A DNA stretch of 64,000 bases from Bradyrhizobium sp. JYMT SZCCT0180 (GCF_018130165.1 NZ_JAFCLZ010000002.1:62001-126000); one strand, 5' to 3'. Counted from the first letter of the stretch, positions 26,452 through 35,329 are shown. A program made the numbers and translations. Notes: generated from the sequence alone by a model not told the origin.

Positions 26452-27855
26452 TCACCGCGGCACGATGGCAAACAGCGGTGAGCGGTCGGGCTGGGTCGTC
26501 ACCACGCCGACCGGCATCACCGGCGCCTTGTCGACCATGCTGACACGGAACGCGCCGATCATCTTGGCCAGCGCCAGCACCGCCTCCACCAGCGCGAAAT
26601 GCGCGCCGATGCAGACGCGCGCGCCGACGCCGAACGGCAGATAGGCGAATCGATCGGGCGGCGTCCCCGTCATGAACCGCGAGGGCACGAACGCGTTCGG
26701 ATCGCGCCACAGTTTTTCATGCCGGTGCAGCAGCCACGGCGCGATCAGCACGACGTCGTTTTTCTTCACCGGCATGCCGCCGATCGTATCCGGCCCGGCC
26801 GCCGCGCGAATGATCAGGAAAGCGGGCGGGTAAAGCCGCATGGTCTCGTCGACCACCGCGCGGGTGAATTTCAACCGCTCGATGTCAACCGCCCCGTTTA
26901 CGGTGGCGAGCTCGCCATTGACGCTCGCGCCCTGCACCTCGGCCGCAACTTGTTCCTGGGTCGTGGGGTCGAGCGCCAAAAGATAGAGCGACCAGAACAG
27001 CGCGGTGGCAGTCGTCTCGTGGCCGGCGAGAATCATGGTCGCGACTTCATCGCCGAGCTGTTCGTCGTTGAAGGCCTCGCCGGTTTCGGGATCGCGCGCC
27101 GCGCCCATCAGGTCGAACAGATCGCGCGGCGGGGCGCCTTCGGTCTTGCCGGCGGCGCGGCGCTCTTCCATCAGCATGCCGACAAAGACCGTCCAGCGCT
27201 TGCGGAAGCGGGCGCGCGCGAAATCCTGCGGGCTTGGCCAGCGCGGCGGCAGCAGCATGTCGAGAAAATGCGGCGACGCCAGCCGCTCGCCATACTCCGT
27301 CACGAAATTGCGCAAGGCGGCGCCGTGGCGGTCCATACCGAACGAAAACATCGTGCGTCCGGCAATCTCGAGCGTCATCCGCTGCATCGCTTCGCGTAAA
27401 TCGACCGGCGCATTGCTGGCGGCCCTGAGCTTGGCGATGGTCTGGTCGGTTGCCGACAGCATGTGCGGAACCAGCGTCGTCACTGCGCGCGGCGTGAAGG
27501 CCGGCGACAGCGTTCGGCGCTGATGTTTCCAGGCGCGTCCCTCGGCGGTCAACAATCCGTCGCCGACGAGCGGCCGCAGCACCCGGAAGCTGGCCGGCGT
27601 GCGCGTATAATTCTCGTAATTGTCGACCAGGACATGCCGGATGGCGTCCGGCGTGTTGAGAATGAAAGTGCTGCGCCGGAAAAAACGGCCGCGGACGATG
27701 TCCTCTTCATAGGCCCGCTGGCCCCAGCTGCCGATCACGTTCTCGCGGATCGCCTTGATCCGCCGCAGCATCGTCATGTCGTCCGGCGCACGCGGCGGGC
27801 TCGGTGGCACCAGCGGCTGCGCGACCGGCATGTCGTAGGCTTCGGCAATGCTCAT
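26452..27855 (-). CDS. Cytochrome P450
   Basis: The 467-residue monooxygenase has the I-helix oxygen-activation motif AGHETTATALFW, the K-helix ExxR (VDETMRLYPPAF), the meander and the heme-Cys loop LPFGVGARVCIGAHFAL. Sequence style is that of soluble bacterial CYPs close to the fatty-acid/terpene hydroxylase groups. Redox partners are not adjacent. The ATG at 27855 starts MSIAEAYDM; the open frame further upstream is inside a repeat. The substrate is not predictable. Confidence 0.93.
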   Translation of the reverse strand: MSIAEAYDMPVAQPLVPPSPPRAPDDMTMLRRIKAIRENVIGSWGQRAYEEDIVRGRFFRRSTFILNTPDAIRHVLVDNYENYTRTPASFRVLRPLVGDGLLTAEGRAWKHQRRTLSPAFTPRAVTTLVPHMLSATDQTIAKLRAASNAPVDLREAMQRMTLEIAGRTMFSFGMDRHGAALRNFVTEYGERLASPHFLDMLLPPRWPSPQDFARARFRKRWTVFVGMLMEERRAAGKTEGAPPRDLFDLMGAARDPETGEAFNDEQLGDEVATMILAGHETTATALFWSLYLLALDPTTQEQVAAEVQGASVNGELATVNGAVDIERLKFTRAVVDETMRLYPPAFLIIRAAAGPDTIGGMPVKKNDVVLIAPWLLHRHEKLWRDPNAFVPSRFMTGTPPDRFAYLPFGVGARVCIGAHFALVEAVLALAKMIGAFRVSMVDKAPVMPVGVVTTQPDRSPLFAIVPR

Positions 27856-27871
27856 AGGCGCCACTTTCGTC

Positions 27872-27941
27872 GCCCGGATGAGCGAAGCGATATCCGGGAT
27901 GGTGCCAAAGCCCCGCATATCGCTGCGCTCATGCGGGCCAA
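27872..27941. repeat. Tandem palindromic repeat (cccggatgagcgaagcg)
   Basis: cccggatgagcgaagcgata followed by tccggg forms one hairpin, and gccccgcatatcgctgcgct followed by catgcgggc forms a second beside it. It directly precedes the P450 start. Confidence 0.55.
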
Positions 27942-28018
27942 AATCTATCCAATATCTATCTATGTCTCCGATCCCGGCATGACAAAGGCGCCGGCACCGG
28001 TAAATGGTCGAGAAACAG

Positions 28019-29392
28019 CTAATAAGTCAGCTCAGCTACCGCAATCCGGTTTTCCGCTGCCGGCCAGGCCCGCGCCACGATTCGCTCCTGGTTGAACAGC
28101 GCCACCACGGCGCGGCCTGCCTCCTCAGCCGGAAGCCGCAAGGTGGTGACCGAATCGGTCGGCACGCCCGGTTTCACGTCCTTGGGCTCCTTGCCGTCGA
28201 ACAGCACCACGTCGCGCGGCAGACCGAAATAGCCCCGCGGCCGCGACATCAGCACCACAGCGCCCGCACCGGAATCGGCGGATCCGAGCGGCCGGGCGGC
28301 CCGCAAATGCAGGATGTCGGAGGAGCGCGGGAATGGCGAACGGTAAAAATGCGTCGTGGTCGCGTGCGGCGAGGTCAGCACGATTTCGAGATACCAGGTC
28401 GGGTCGACCTGCGCCGGACCCCAGCGGCCATCGGCGCCGGTCTGCGAAGAATGAATCGGCCCGCCATTGCGTTCGCCGGTCTCGGCGGAGACGCGATAGA
28501 CATCGACCGTTGCGCCGGATACCGGACGGTTGGTCTGAACGCCGGTCGGCGTGCCCGTCACCAGCCCGCTCAGCCTGACCTGCGCTTCCGGCACGATATC
28601 GAGACGCGACGGTTCGCGGCTGGCAATGAACTTGTAGATCTCGCGGAACGCGCGCGGATGGTACGCGGTCTCGCGATGATCGATTGCTCCGAGCGCCAGA
28701 TTGGTTGCACCCCTCAGCGCCGGACCTTCTGCGGTCACGCCGGTTGGCGTGCCCGGCTTGCCGACGAAGCGGCCGTCGGCTTGCGCGAATTTGTCGATGC
28801 CGTCGCTGCGCAGCGTCAGAAATGCCGTGCCATCAGTGACTTCTTTTTCGCCCTCGTTGAGGCCGCGCAGGAAAGGCCCGCGGCCGTTGAACTCGCCGCC
28901 GAGGCCGTCGTCCCAGTCATAGACGCCGTGGTTGGGAACGCCGCAGAGCACGGCATGACTGACATCGCCGCCGCCGCCGTTCTTGACATAATTGCGGATC
29001 GAATTGCCGCCGCGCGAATTGCCGACCAGCGCGACGCGCGGCGCACCGGTGCGGCGCTTCAGTTCCTTGATCGCCTCGGCGAGTTCGCGGCGCTGGTCTT
29101 CGGTCGACGAGCGGTTCGGCTGCTCCACCTTGTCGTCGCTGCGCGCCAGGGGATCGGTGAAATTGATCGCGAACATCCGCTCGTGCGGCACGCCGTTCGA
29201 TTCCATCCGCCACAGCGTGGTGATCCAGAGCGCGGCATGATCGCCGTTGCCGTGCACGAACAGGATCGGCGGAATATCGGCGGCGGCAGGACCAGCCGGC
29301 GCAGCCTGTGCCAACGCCTGAAATCCGAAGGGGCCGCCCAGCAAAGATAGCGCGCCGGCGCTTTTCAGGATCGATCGCCGCGATAGGCTCAT
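28019..29392 (-). CDS. Tat-exported alpha/beta hydrolase (lipase-like)
   Basis: The 457-residue protein starts with a twin-arginine signal (MSLSRRSILKSAGALSLLGG, then LAQA). A lipase-like N-terminal domain contains ILFVHGNGDHAALW and the nucleophile elbow ALVGNSRGGNSIRNYV (Gly-Asn-Ser-Arg-Gly). Beta-rich regions from about residue 245 onward (RLSGLVTGTPTG; DPTWYLEIVLTSP) look like accessory domains. It is predicted to be a periplasmic or secreted esterase. Its start is divergent from the MFS gene. Confidence 0.85.
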   Translation of the reverse strand: MSLSRRSILKSAGALSLLGGPFGFQALAQAAPAGPAAADIPPILFVHGNGDHAALWITTLWRMESNGVPHERMFAINFTDPLARSDDKVEQPNRSSTEDQRRELAEAIKELKRRTGAPRVALVGNSRGGNSIRNYVKNGGGGDVSHAVLCGVPNHGVYDWDDGLGGEFNGRGPFLRGLNEGEKEVTDGTAFLTLRSDGIDKFAQADGRFVGKPGTPTGVTAEGPALRGATNLALGAIDHRETAYHPRAFREIYKFIASREPSRLDIVPEAQVRLSGLVTGTPTGVQTNRPVSGATVDVYRVSAETGERNGGPIHSSQTGADGRWGPAQVDPTWYLEIVLTSPHATTTHFYRSPFPRSSDILHLRAARPLGSADSGAGAVVLMSRPRGYFGLPRDVVLFDGKEPKDVKPGVPTDSVTTLRLPAEEAGRAVVALFNQERIVARAWPAAENRIAVAELTY

Positions 29393-29541
29393 TTTGTGAC
29401 CTTCCGTTACTTTTCAGTACTTTAGCTGTGTCCTAGCACCACCGAGGGCGGTGTAACTACTGGACAGGGCAGGGTTTTGGCAGGCATCACTTTAAAATCA
29501 AATGGAATCAAACCGGTGACAGGGGACAGGCGGAACGGACC

Positions 29542-31230
29542 ATGACCGACCAGCCTAAGCGCTCGCGTTTTGCCGCCGACAGCATCGCAGCGCCGTTGCG
29601 GCACGCGGTGTTCCGGCGGATCTGGCTGGCCAGCCTGGTGTCCAACCTCGGCCTGTTGATCCAGGGCGTCGGCGCGGCCTGGGCGATGACGCAGATGACG
29701 TCCTCGGCCGACAAGGTCGCCTTGGTGCAAACCGCCCTGATGCTCCCCATCATGCTGATCTCGATGCCGGCCGGCGCCATCGCCGACATGCACGACCGGC
29801 GCGTCGTGGCGCTGGTCTCGCTGTCGATCGCACTGGTCGGCGCCACCGCGCTGACCGTGCTGGCGTGGCTCAACCTCGTGACCCCGAATGTGCTGCTGGC
29901 GCTGTGCTTCATCGTCGGCTGCGGCATGGCGTTGTTCGGGCCGGCCTGGCAGGCCTCGGTCAGCGAGCAGGTGCCGGCGGAAACGCTGCCGCAGGCCGTC
30001 GCGCTCAACGGCATCAGCTATAACATCGCGCGAAGCTTCGGACCGGCGGTCGGCGGCATCGTGGTCGCGACCGCGGGTGCGGTCGCGGCGTTTGCGGTCA
30101 ATGCGGTGCTCTATCTGCCGCTGATGGTCGTGCTGTTTCTGTGGAACCGCACCCACGAACCGTCGCGCCTGCCGCGCGAGCGTCTCAACCGCGCGATGGT
30201 CTCCGGCGTACGCTATATCGCCAACTCGCCGTCGATCCGCATCGTGCTGATACGAACATTGGTCACCGGCCTGATCGGCGGTTCGGTCTCGGCGCTGATG
30301 CCGCTGGTGGCGCGCGATCTCTTGCATGGCGGCGCGCAGACCTACGGCATCATGTTAGGCGCCTTCGGCATGGGCGCCGTTATCGGGGCGCTCAACATCA
30401 CGGAAGTGCGCAAGCGGCTGAGCGGCGAAGCCGCGGTGCGCGCCTGCGCGATATCGATGGCCGGCGCGATTGCCGCCGTCGCATTCAGCAAGAACGCGGC
30501 GCTGACCGCAGCGGCGCTCGTGCTCGCCGGCGGCGTGTGGATGCTGGCGGTCGCGCTGTTCAACATCGGCGTGCAACTCTCGGCGCCGCGCTGGGTCGCG
30601 GGTCGCTCGCTGGCCGCCTTCCAGGCCGCGATCGCCGGCGGCATCGCGGTCGGAAGCTGGGGCTGGGGCCATCTTACGGACTACGCCGGCGTCGAGGCCG
30701 CGTTGCTGGTCTCCGCAGGCCTGATGCTGGTTTCGCCTGTTCTCGGCATCTGGCTGCGCATGCCGCCGGTCGGCGCGCGCAACGAGGCCGCCACCGAAGT
30801 GCTGGCCGATCCCGAAGTGCGGCTGTCGCTGACAGGGCGCAGCGGACCGCTGGTGGTCGAGATCGAATATCGCGTGGCGCAGGACAACGCCCGGCTGTTC
30901 CACAATGTGATGCAGGAAGTGCAGCTGAGCCGCCAGCGCAACGGCGCCTATGGCTGGTCGATCGCGCGCGACATCGCCGATCCGGAATTGTGGACCGAAC
31001 GCTATCACTGCCCTACCTGGCTGGATTATCTGCGCCAGCGCAACCGCGCGACGCAATCCGAACGCGCGTTGCACCAGCGCGCGATCGACTTCCACCTCGG
31101 ACCCGAGCCGATCCGCGTGCGCCGCATGCTGGAGCGGCCGTTCGGATCGGTGCGCTGGAAGGAAGATACGCCCGACCGCGCCGCCAACGAGGTATTGCCG
31201 GTCGCGACCGTGGCGGGGAGCAGTACTTGA
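29542..31230 (+). CDS. MFS exporter with C-terminal cytoplasmic domain
   Basis: The 562-residue protein has about 12 membrane helices (residues 20-405) of the MFS_3/enterobactin-exporter type, with the loop motif AGAIADMHDRR between helices 2 and 3. A soluble domain of about 110 residues follows (from PLVVEIEYRVAQDNARLFHN to FGSVRWKEDTP). It resembles the dimeric alpha+beta antibiotic-biosynthesis-monooxygenase fold sometimes fused to this MFS branch. Substrate unknown; drug or siderophore efflux is possible. A ribosome site AGGGGACAGG precedes the ATG. Confidence 0.87.
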   Translation: MTDQPKRSRFAADSIAAPLRHAVFRRIWLASLVSNLGLLIQGVGAAWAMTQMTSSADKVALVQTALMLPIMLISMPAGAIADMHDRRVVALVSLSIALVGATALTVLAWLNLVTPNVLLALCFIVGCGMALFGPAWQASVSEQVPAETLPQAVALNGISYNIARSFGPAVGGIVVATAGAVAAFAVNAVLYLPLMVVLFLWNRTHEPSRLPRERLNRAMVSGVRYIANSPSIRIVLIRTLVTGLIGGSVSALMPLVARDLLHGGAQTYGIMLGAFGMGAVIGALNITEVRKRLSGEAAVRACAISMAGAIAAVAFSKNAALTAAALVLAGGVWMLAVALFNIGVQLSAPRWVAGRSLAAFQAAIAGGIAVGSWGWGHLTDYAGVEAALLVSAGLMLVSPVLGIWLRMPPVGARNEAATEVLADPEVRLSLTGRSGPLVVEIEYRVAQDNARLFHNVMQEVQLSRQRNGAYGWSIARDIADPELWTERYHCPTWLDYLRQRNRATQSERALHQRAIDFHLGPEPIRVRRMLERPFGSVRWKEDTPDRAANEVLPVATVAGSST

Positions 31231-31232
31231 TT

Positions 31233-31359
31233 GTCATTCCCCGATGCGCAATTGCGCATCTGAGGGCATCGCGAAGCGATGAGCCCGGAATCCACTGGGC
31301 GGCAGGTTACGCGGATGAATGGATTCCGGGCTCGTGCTTCGCACGCCCCGGAATGACGG
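31233..31359. repeat. Interspersed repeat (gtcattccgggg family), copy 1
   Basis: Ends gtcattccccgatgcg and ccccggaatgac are inverted; internal modules gatgcttcgcatc-like. A shorter copy is at 58033-58113. It lies between convergent genes. Confidence 0.7.
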
Positions 31360-31368
31360 AGAGACTAA

Positions 31369-31584
31369 CTACCGCCCGTGGCTCGCCAGCGTTTGCTGAC
31401 AGCCCTTGCTGATACGGGCGCGGTTCTGCTGCAGGCACGCCAGCACGACCATGTCGCCGTCATTCATCTGGGCGCGGCAAAACCGCGAGACGTCGCGGGC
31501 GCAGGCGTCATGGCCCTGTTGCTGCTGCGCCGAAGCCATCGAGGTCATCAGAACAAAGGGAATAACGAAAAGAAATCTGGTCAT
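31369..31584 (-). CDS. Small secreted cysteine-rich protein (GLG1/Cys-rich-repeat-like) A
   Basis: The 71-residue precursor has a Sec signal (TRFLFVIPFVLMTSMASAQ) and a mature part of about 50 residues. Four cysteines are spaced C-x6-C...C-x11-C (ACARDVSRFCRAQ, VVLACLQQNRARISKGCQQ). This is the spacing of the cysteine-rich Golgi-glycoprotein repeat family found singly in many rhizobia. It is probably periplasmic and disulfide-bonded. The ATG at 31584 is required for the signal peptide. A related gene lies 165 bp upstream on the same strand. Confidence 0.78.
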   Translation of the reverse strand: MTRFLFVIPFVLMTSMASAQQQQGHDACARDVSRFCRAQMNDGDMVVLACLQQNRARISKGCQQTLASHGR

Positions 31585-31693
31585 CTTAGTTGCCTTCACA
31601 CACAGCAATAAACGATCCCCGCCTTCTATCGCGTTTTCAGGCGAAAGCCAGCCCGGACCTGGTCCGGCAAAAAACGGCGCGCGGGAAACGAAA

Positions 31694-31726
31694 AAAACGC
31701 CTGCGTCGCATCGACGCAAGCGTTTT
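31694..31726 (-). terminator. Rho-independent terminator, possibly bidirectional
   Basis: A 15-bp stem with one mismatch and a 3-nt loop ends in seven T on the minus strand (31697-31691), so it serves the cysteine-rich gene at 31749-32027. On the plus strand the same stem is followed by four T. Confidence 0.8.
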
Positions 31727-31748
31727 CGAGAGCCGAAGCGGAATGGGA

Positions 31749-32027
31749 TTATTGCGCGGCGACCTTGCTGGACTTCTGCGCCGCGAAATCGCGATCCATC
31801 ACAGCACGGCAACCGCTGGAGAGATTGCCGCGATTCTTGACCATGCAGGCGGTGATCTTCGGAATGTTCGGGATTTCAGAGCTGCAAAGGCGGAAGGCAT
31901 CGCCCGTGCACTGCGAGCGGGCTTCTTCGCTGAAGGCATAGCTCGCGGTCGAAGTAACAGCGGAAAGCGAGGCGGCAACGGACAGCACGACACTGACGTT
32001 GCGAACGGTGGTGAAGAAAGCGGTCAT
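31749..32027 (-). CDS. Small secreted cysteine-rich protein (GLG1/Cys-rich-repeat-like) B
   Basis: The 92-residue precursor has a signal peptide (VSVVLSVAASLSAV...ASYA) and a mature region with the same four-cysteine plan as the neighbouring 71-residue protein: SQCTGDAFRLCSSEIPNI and ITACMVKNRGNLSSGCRAVM. The two genes look like an old duplication. The Lys/Ala-rich C-terminus is unlike its partner. Function unknown. Confidence 0.8.
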   Translation of the reverse strand: MTAFFTTVRNVSVVLSVAASLSAVTSTASYAFSEEARSQCTGDAFRLCSSEIPNIPKITACMVKNRGNLSSGCRAVMDRDFAAQKSSKVAAQ

Positions 32028-32238
32028 TTTCGGCTCCCATTGGCGCCGCGGATGCGGGGCCCCTTGTTGATGACCGCACCATGCACCTGGGTTCCCGCAC
32101 CTGCTGTGACGTTCATCACACAGAGATAAGCCCCTAATTTTCCAGAACTCCCGGCGCCGTGTTGGGGAGGCGTTAAGACCTTATTGGCATTAATGGCCCG
32201 TTGCGTTGTGTCCCTTGCGTTATGTGGAAAGTGTAACG

Positions 32239-33258
32239 ATGCGTAATGCGTTAGGCCTGATGCTGGCCACTGTTGTTTCGGCGGCTGTGATCGCCGGTGT
32301 TTGGTTCTGGACCTCCTCGCCGCGTGCCGATGCGGCAGCCCCTCAAACTGTCGCCGCCCGCAAGGCCGAGCCGTTGCCGGCCACCGCCAAGCCGAAGGAT
32401 GACGTCGAGGTAACGGCGTCGCTCACCAAGCCGGCGCCGCCGCCCGCACCTGCTGCGCCGGTGGCCGCAAAACCGGCTTGCACCAATCCCGATGCGCTCG
32501 GCGTCAGCCGCACGGTCATTATCGACACCACGGGCGGACCGGGCTTCGGCTTCCTGCAATACAAGCAGTTCGACTTCCTGACCGAGAAGGAGGTCGTGCT
32601 GACCTTCGACGACGGTCCGTGGCCGACCACACCTGCGGTGCTGAAGGCGCTGGCGGACGAATGCACCAAGGCGGTGTTCTTCCCGGTCGGCAAGCACACG
32701 ACCTATCATCCAGAAATCCTCAAGCAAGTCGCCGCCGCCGGCCACACCGTCGGCTCGCACACCTGGTCGCACGCGCATCTCGACGGCAAGAAGATGACGG
32801 AGGCGCAAGCCAAGGAAGAGATCGAGAAGGGCTTCAGCGCCGTGAAGATGGCGATCAACGCTGCGCCCGCACCGTTCTTCCGCTTTCCTGGGCTCGGACA
32901 CACCCAACCCGCGCAGACCTATCTCGGCACGCGAAACATCGCGATGTTCTCGGTCGACGTCGATTCCAACGACTTCAAATCGAGCGGCCCCGACCAGGTC
33001 ATAAATAACGTCATGACCAAGCTGGACAAGCAGGGCAAGGGCATCATCCTGATGCACGATCTGCAGAAACATACGGCGACCGCCTTGCCGACGCTGCTGC
33101 GACGCCTCAAGGCCGGTGGCTACAAGGTCGTGCTGATGAAGGCCAAGGCGCAGCTCGAGACCTTGGCCGAGTATGACGCGATGCTGGTCAAGGACCTCAA
33201 GGTCCCGACCGTCGCCAGCCGCCCGATCGCCAGCGTGGTGCAGACGGCTCAGGAGTAG
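32239..33258 (+). CDS. Polysaccharide deacetylase (NodB homology domain), periplasmic or membrane anchored
   Basis: The 339-residue protein has a hydrophobic N-terminal segment (residues 3-20), a Pro/Ala-rich linker to about residue 80, then a NodB-type carbohydrate esterase 4 domain. Motif 1 is LTFDDGPWPTTP (catalytic base and metal Asp), motif 2 SHTWSHAHLD (metal His pair), motif 3 FFRFPGLGH, motif 4 SVDVDSNDF, motif 5 IILMHDLQKHT. It should remove N-acetyl groups from an envelope polymer (peptidoglycan or polysaccharide) and is not the nodulation NodB, since no nod genes are near. Start at ATG 32239. Confidence 0.93.
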   Translation: MRNALGLMLATVVSAAVIAGVWFWTSSPRADAAAPQTVAARKAEPLPATAKPKDDVEVTASLTKPAPPPAPAAPVAAKPACTNPDALGVSRTVIIDTTGGPGFGFLQYKQFDFLTEKEVVLTFDDGPWPTTPAVLKALADECTKAVFFPVGKHTTYHPEILKQVAAAGHTVGSHTWSHAHLDGKKMTEAQAKEEIEKGFSAVKMAINAAPAPFFRFPGLGHTQPAQTYLGTRNIAMFSVDVDSNDFKSSGPDQVINNVMTKLDKQGKGIILMHDLQKHTATALPTLLRRLKAGGYKVVLMKAKAQLETLAEYDAMLVKDLKVPTVASRPIASVVQTAQE

Positions 33259-33294
33259 GCAAGCGCGGCGTCGCCGGCATCAACCCACAACAAT

Positions 33295-33332
33295 AACGCG
33301 CCCCGGCTAGAACCCGCGGGCGCGTTTTGCTT
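33295..33332 (+). terminator. Rho-independent terminator of the deacetylase gene
   Basis: Arms AACGCGCCC (33295-33303) and GGGCGCGTT (33318-33326) form a 9-bp stem with a 14-nt GC-rich loop, followed by TTTTGCTTT. Confidence 0.8.
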
Positions 33333-33339
33333 TCTGGAA

Positions 33340-33801
33340 TTACCAGTAAATGCCGTGTCGATGCAGGGCGTTGATGATACGCCGTTCGGTCCAGTAGCGT
33401 GACCTCCGGGGCTTATCGTATCGCGGACCATCATCATATCGACGCGAGTCCGAGTATCGCGGCTCATCCTTGTAGCGCGGTTCGTCGCGATATCGCGGCT
33501 CGTCCTTGTAACGGGGCTCGTCCTTGTACCGCGACTCGTCGCGATACCGGTCAGGCTTGGCTTCGACGATCGCGGGACGCTCGACATATCTCGGAGTTTC
33601 CGCTTTGGGCGCCTCGGCCGCGCGCGGGGCTTCAGCCTTCGGCGGTTCGGCAACTTCGGCAATTTGCGGCGGCGCGCTGGTCCTGGCCGGTGCGGCGGTT
33701 GTTTGCGTATCGCTGCCGGCCAGCGAGAGGCTCCGCTTATCCCCGGCCTGCGCGCTGGCAGACGCCAAAACGAACCCTGCGATCAGAATGAATTTGCGCA
33801 T
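33340..33801 (-). CDS. Secreted protein with RYxDEP hexapeptide repeats
   Basis: The 153-residue protein has a signal peptide (RKFILIAGFVLASASAQA) and a Pro/Ala/Glu-rich linker (residues 40-80). A tandem array then runs over about residues 83-130 with units of the form (R/K)-Y-(R/K)-D-E-P, followed by DDGPRYDKPRRSRYW. The C-terminus ERRIINALHRHGIYW is conserved in small rhizobial periplasmic proteins of unknown function. The DNA repeats (18-bp units at about 33450-33545) are imperfect, so the array is old but could still slip. It converges on the deacetylase gene. Confidence 0.7.
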   Translation of the reverse strand: MRKFILIAGFVLASASAQAGDKRSLSLAGSDTQTTAAPARTSAPPQIAEVAEPPKAEAPRAAEAPKAETPRYVERPAIVEAKPDRYRDESRYKDEPRYKDEPRYRDEPRYKDEPRYSDSRRYDDGPRYDKPRRSRYWTERRIINALHRHGIYW

Positions 33802-33904
33802 GTGTGTCTCCCGTTTTTGGTGGCGGGAAAACTAGGCGAGGACCGCGGAGGGTTATGTGAGATAGGTCACGCAAGGCGTGCGCGGCTATCTGAAGCGTTG
33901 GGAG

Positions 33905-35083
33905 TTATCGGCGTCCCAGGGAGGCATCGGCCGACGCAGTTTCACTGATGAAGGGCACCGGCTTGACCTTGTCGCCTGGCGCAAGCTTTTGAAATCCGTC
34001 CACCACCACCCGGTCGCCCTCACGCAGACCCTCGTTGACCAGCCACAGGCCACCCTGCGCCTCACCAAGACGGACCGGCTGTACCGCGACACGGCCATCG
34101 TCCCTGACCACAAAGACCTCGCTGCCTCCCCCGGCGTTGCGCTGGACGGCCTGCTGCGGCACCGTGATGGCGTCGGCGTCGACCCCCTGCTCGATGAGAA
34201 CCCGGACATACATGCCCGGCAGCAATTCTCGCCTCGGGTTTGGAAACTCCGCCCGCATTGTCACCTGTCCGGTATGGGCATCGACCTTGGATTCCGAAAA
34301 CAGCAATTTGCCGAGCATTGGATAACCGGTTCCGTCATCCAGCACGAGGCGAACCCTGGCTGTCGTGGGCGCAATCCGGTCCAGGTCGCCGTCGGCAAAC
34401 GCGCGGCGAAGCCGGTTCATCTCGGTCACCGATTGGGTGAAATCTGCGTAGGTCGGATCAAGCTGCCTGATCGTGGCGAGATTGGATTCGTTCTGGACGA
34501 CAAAGGCGCCTTCACTGACAAGTGCAGCGCCAACCACGCCATCGATGGGAGCGCGGATGGTTGCGTAGTTCAGGTTGAGCCGTGCGCGGGCAACGTCGGC
34601 CTTGCGGGCCGCGACGTCTGCTTCGGCCTGACGCAACGCTCCGACTGCCTTCTCACGCTGGGCTTCAGAGACCACCTTTTGACTCGCGAGCAGCGTCGTT
34701 CGCCTCTCCTGATGCGAAGCCAGTTCGAGCGCGGCCACAGCCTTTGCCAGCGACGCCTCGCTCGCCCGCAGTTCGACTTCGAGCGGCCTTTGATCGATTC
34801 GATAAAGCGGATCGCCGGCCTTTACTTCGGAGCCCTGGTGGAACATCCGCTCAACCACGATGCCCGATATGCGGGACCGAACATCGGCAATGCGCGTGGG
34901 CGCGATGCGGCCGGGCAGTTCGCGCACCAGGGCGCGCGGATGCGGTTTCACGGCAATGACGCCCACTTCGGGCTCAATCTTTGCCGCGGCTTGCGCAGCC
35001 CTCGGCTCATCGCAACCAGCAAGAAACGGCGCAAGGCTGACCAACAACAAAGCTCCGCACGCACGCCGCGAGTGATGCCCCAT
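33905..35083 (-). CDS. RND efflux periplasmic adaptor (membrane fusion protein), lipoprotein
   Basis: The 392-residue protein has a lipoprotein signal with lipobox LAGC (APFLAGCDEP). The MexA/AcrA plan follows: VRELPGRIAPTRIADVRSRISG (barrel-sandwich start), PLYRIDQRPLEVELRASEAS leading into an alpha hairpin, LNYATIRAPIDGVVG (lipoyl half), and a membrane-proximal domain ending VVVDGFQKLAPGDKVKPV. It should bridge an inner-membrane RND pump and an outer-membrane channel. Neither partner is adjacent, so it must work with proteins encoded elsewhere. The ATG at 35083 is chosen because it places the lipobox correctly. Confidence 0.9.
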   Translation of the reverse strand: MGHHSRRACGALLLVSLAPFLAGCDEPRAAQAAAKIEPEVGVIAVKPHPRALVRELPGRIAPTRIADVRSRISGIVVERMFHQGSEVKAGDPLYRIDQRPLEVELRASEASLAKAVAALELASHQERRTTLLASQKVVSEAQREKAVGALRQAEADVAARKADVARARLNLNYATIRAPIDGVVGAALVSEGAFVVQNESNLATIRQLDPTYADFTQSVTEMNRLRRAFADGDLDRIAPTTARVRLVLDDGTGYPMLGKLLFSESKVDAHTGQVTMRAEFPNPRRELLPGMYVRVLIEQGVDADAITVPQQAVQRNAGGGSEVFVVRDDGRVAVQPVRLGEAQGGLWLVNEGLREGDRVVVDGFQKLAPGDKVKPVPFISETASADASLGRR

Positions 35084-35244
35084 TCGAACCCCCAGTACTT
35101 CCAAGATGTGCCAAGCAGTCCGATCGGATTCGGTCGCTTTGAGCAGGGTTATCGTCGTTGGATCAGATCGGATCTCGGAACCGTCCAGCGTCATTTACCG
35201 CGAATTGCTTTAGGAATGACTAGTGCACTATCCGCCGGCAGACC

Positions 35245-35263
35245 TGACAGGAATTTCCTGACG
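35245..35263 (+). promoter_or_regulatory. Candidate operator, 19-bp inverted repeat, site 1
   Basis: TGACAGG-AATTT-CCTGACG. The site ends 21 nt before TACTAT (35285-35290, candidate -10) in front of the 67-residue gene at 35330, placing its centre near -43. It is also about 160 bp upstream of the divergent RND adaptor gene. See sites at 35829 and 39782. Confidence 0.55.
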
Positions 35264-35329
35264 TTCCGCAGATCATCGTCGTTCTACTATTCAGGGTAAC
35301 GCCGCACCCGGGATAGCCGTGAGCCGACG

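Noticed and set aside
32239..33258. Nodulation gene nodB
   Set aside because: Only the NodB homology domain is shared; N-terminal anchor, linker and lack of any nod genes indicate an envelope deacetylase.
33450..33545. Possible CRISPR array
   Set aside because: The 18-bp units are contiguous in-frame coding repeats without spacers; no cas genes are in the window.
33878..35299. 473-codon plus-strand open frame opposite the RND adaptor
   Set aside because: Adaptor motifs and lipobox support the minus strand; the plus frame has no recognisable domain.
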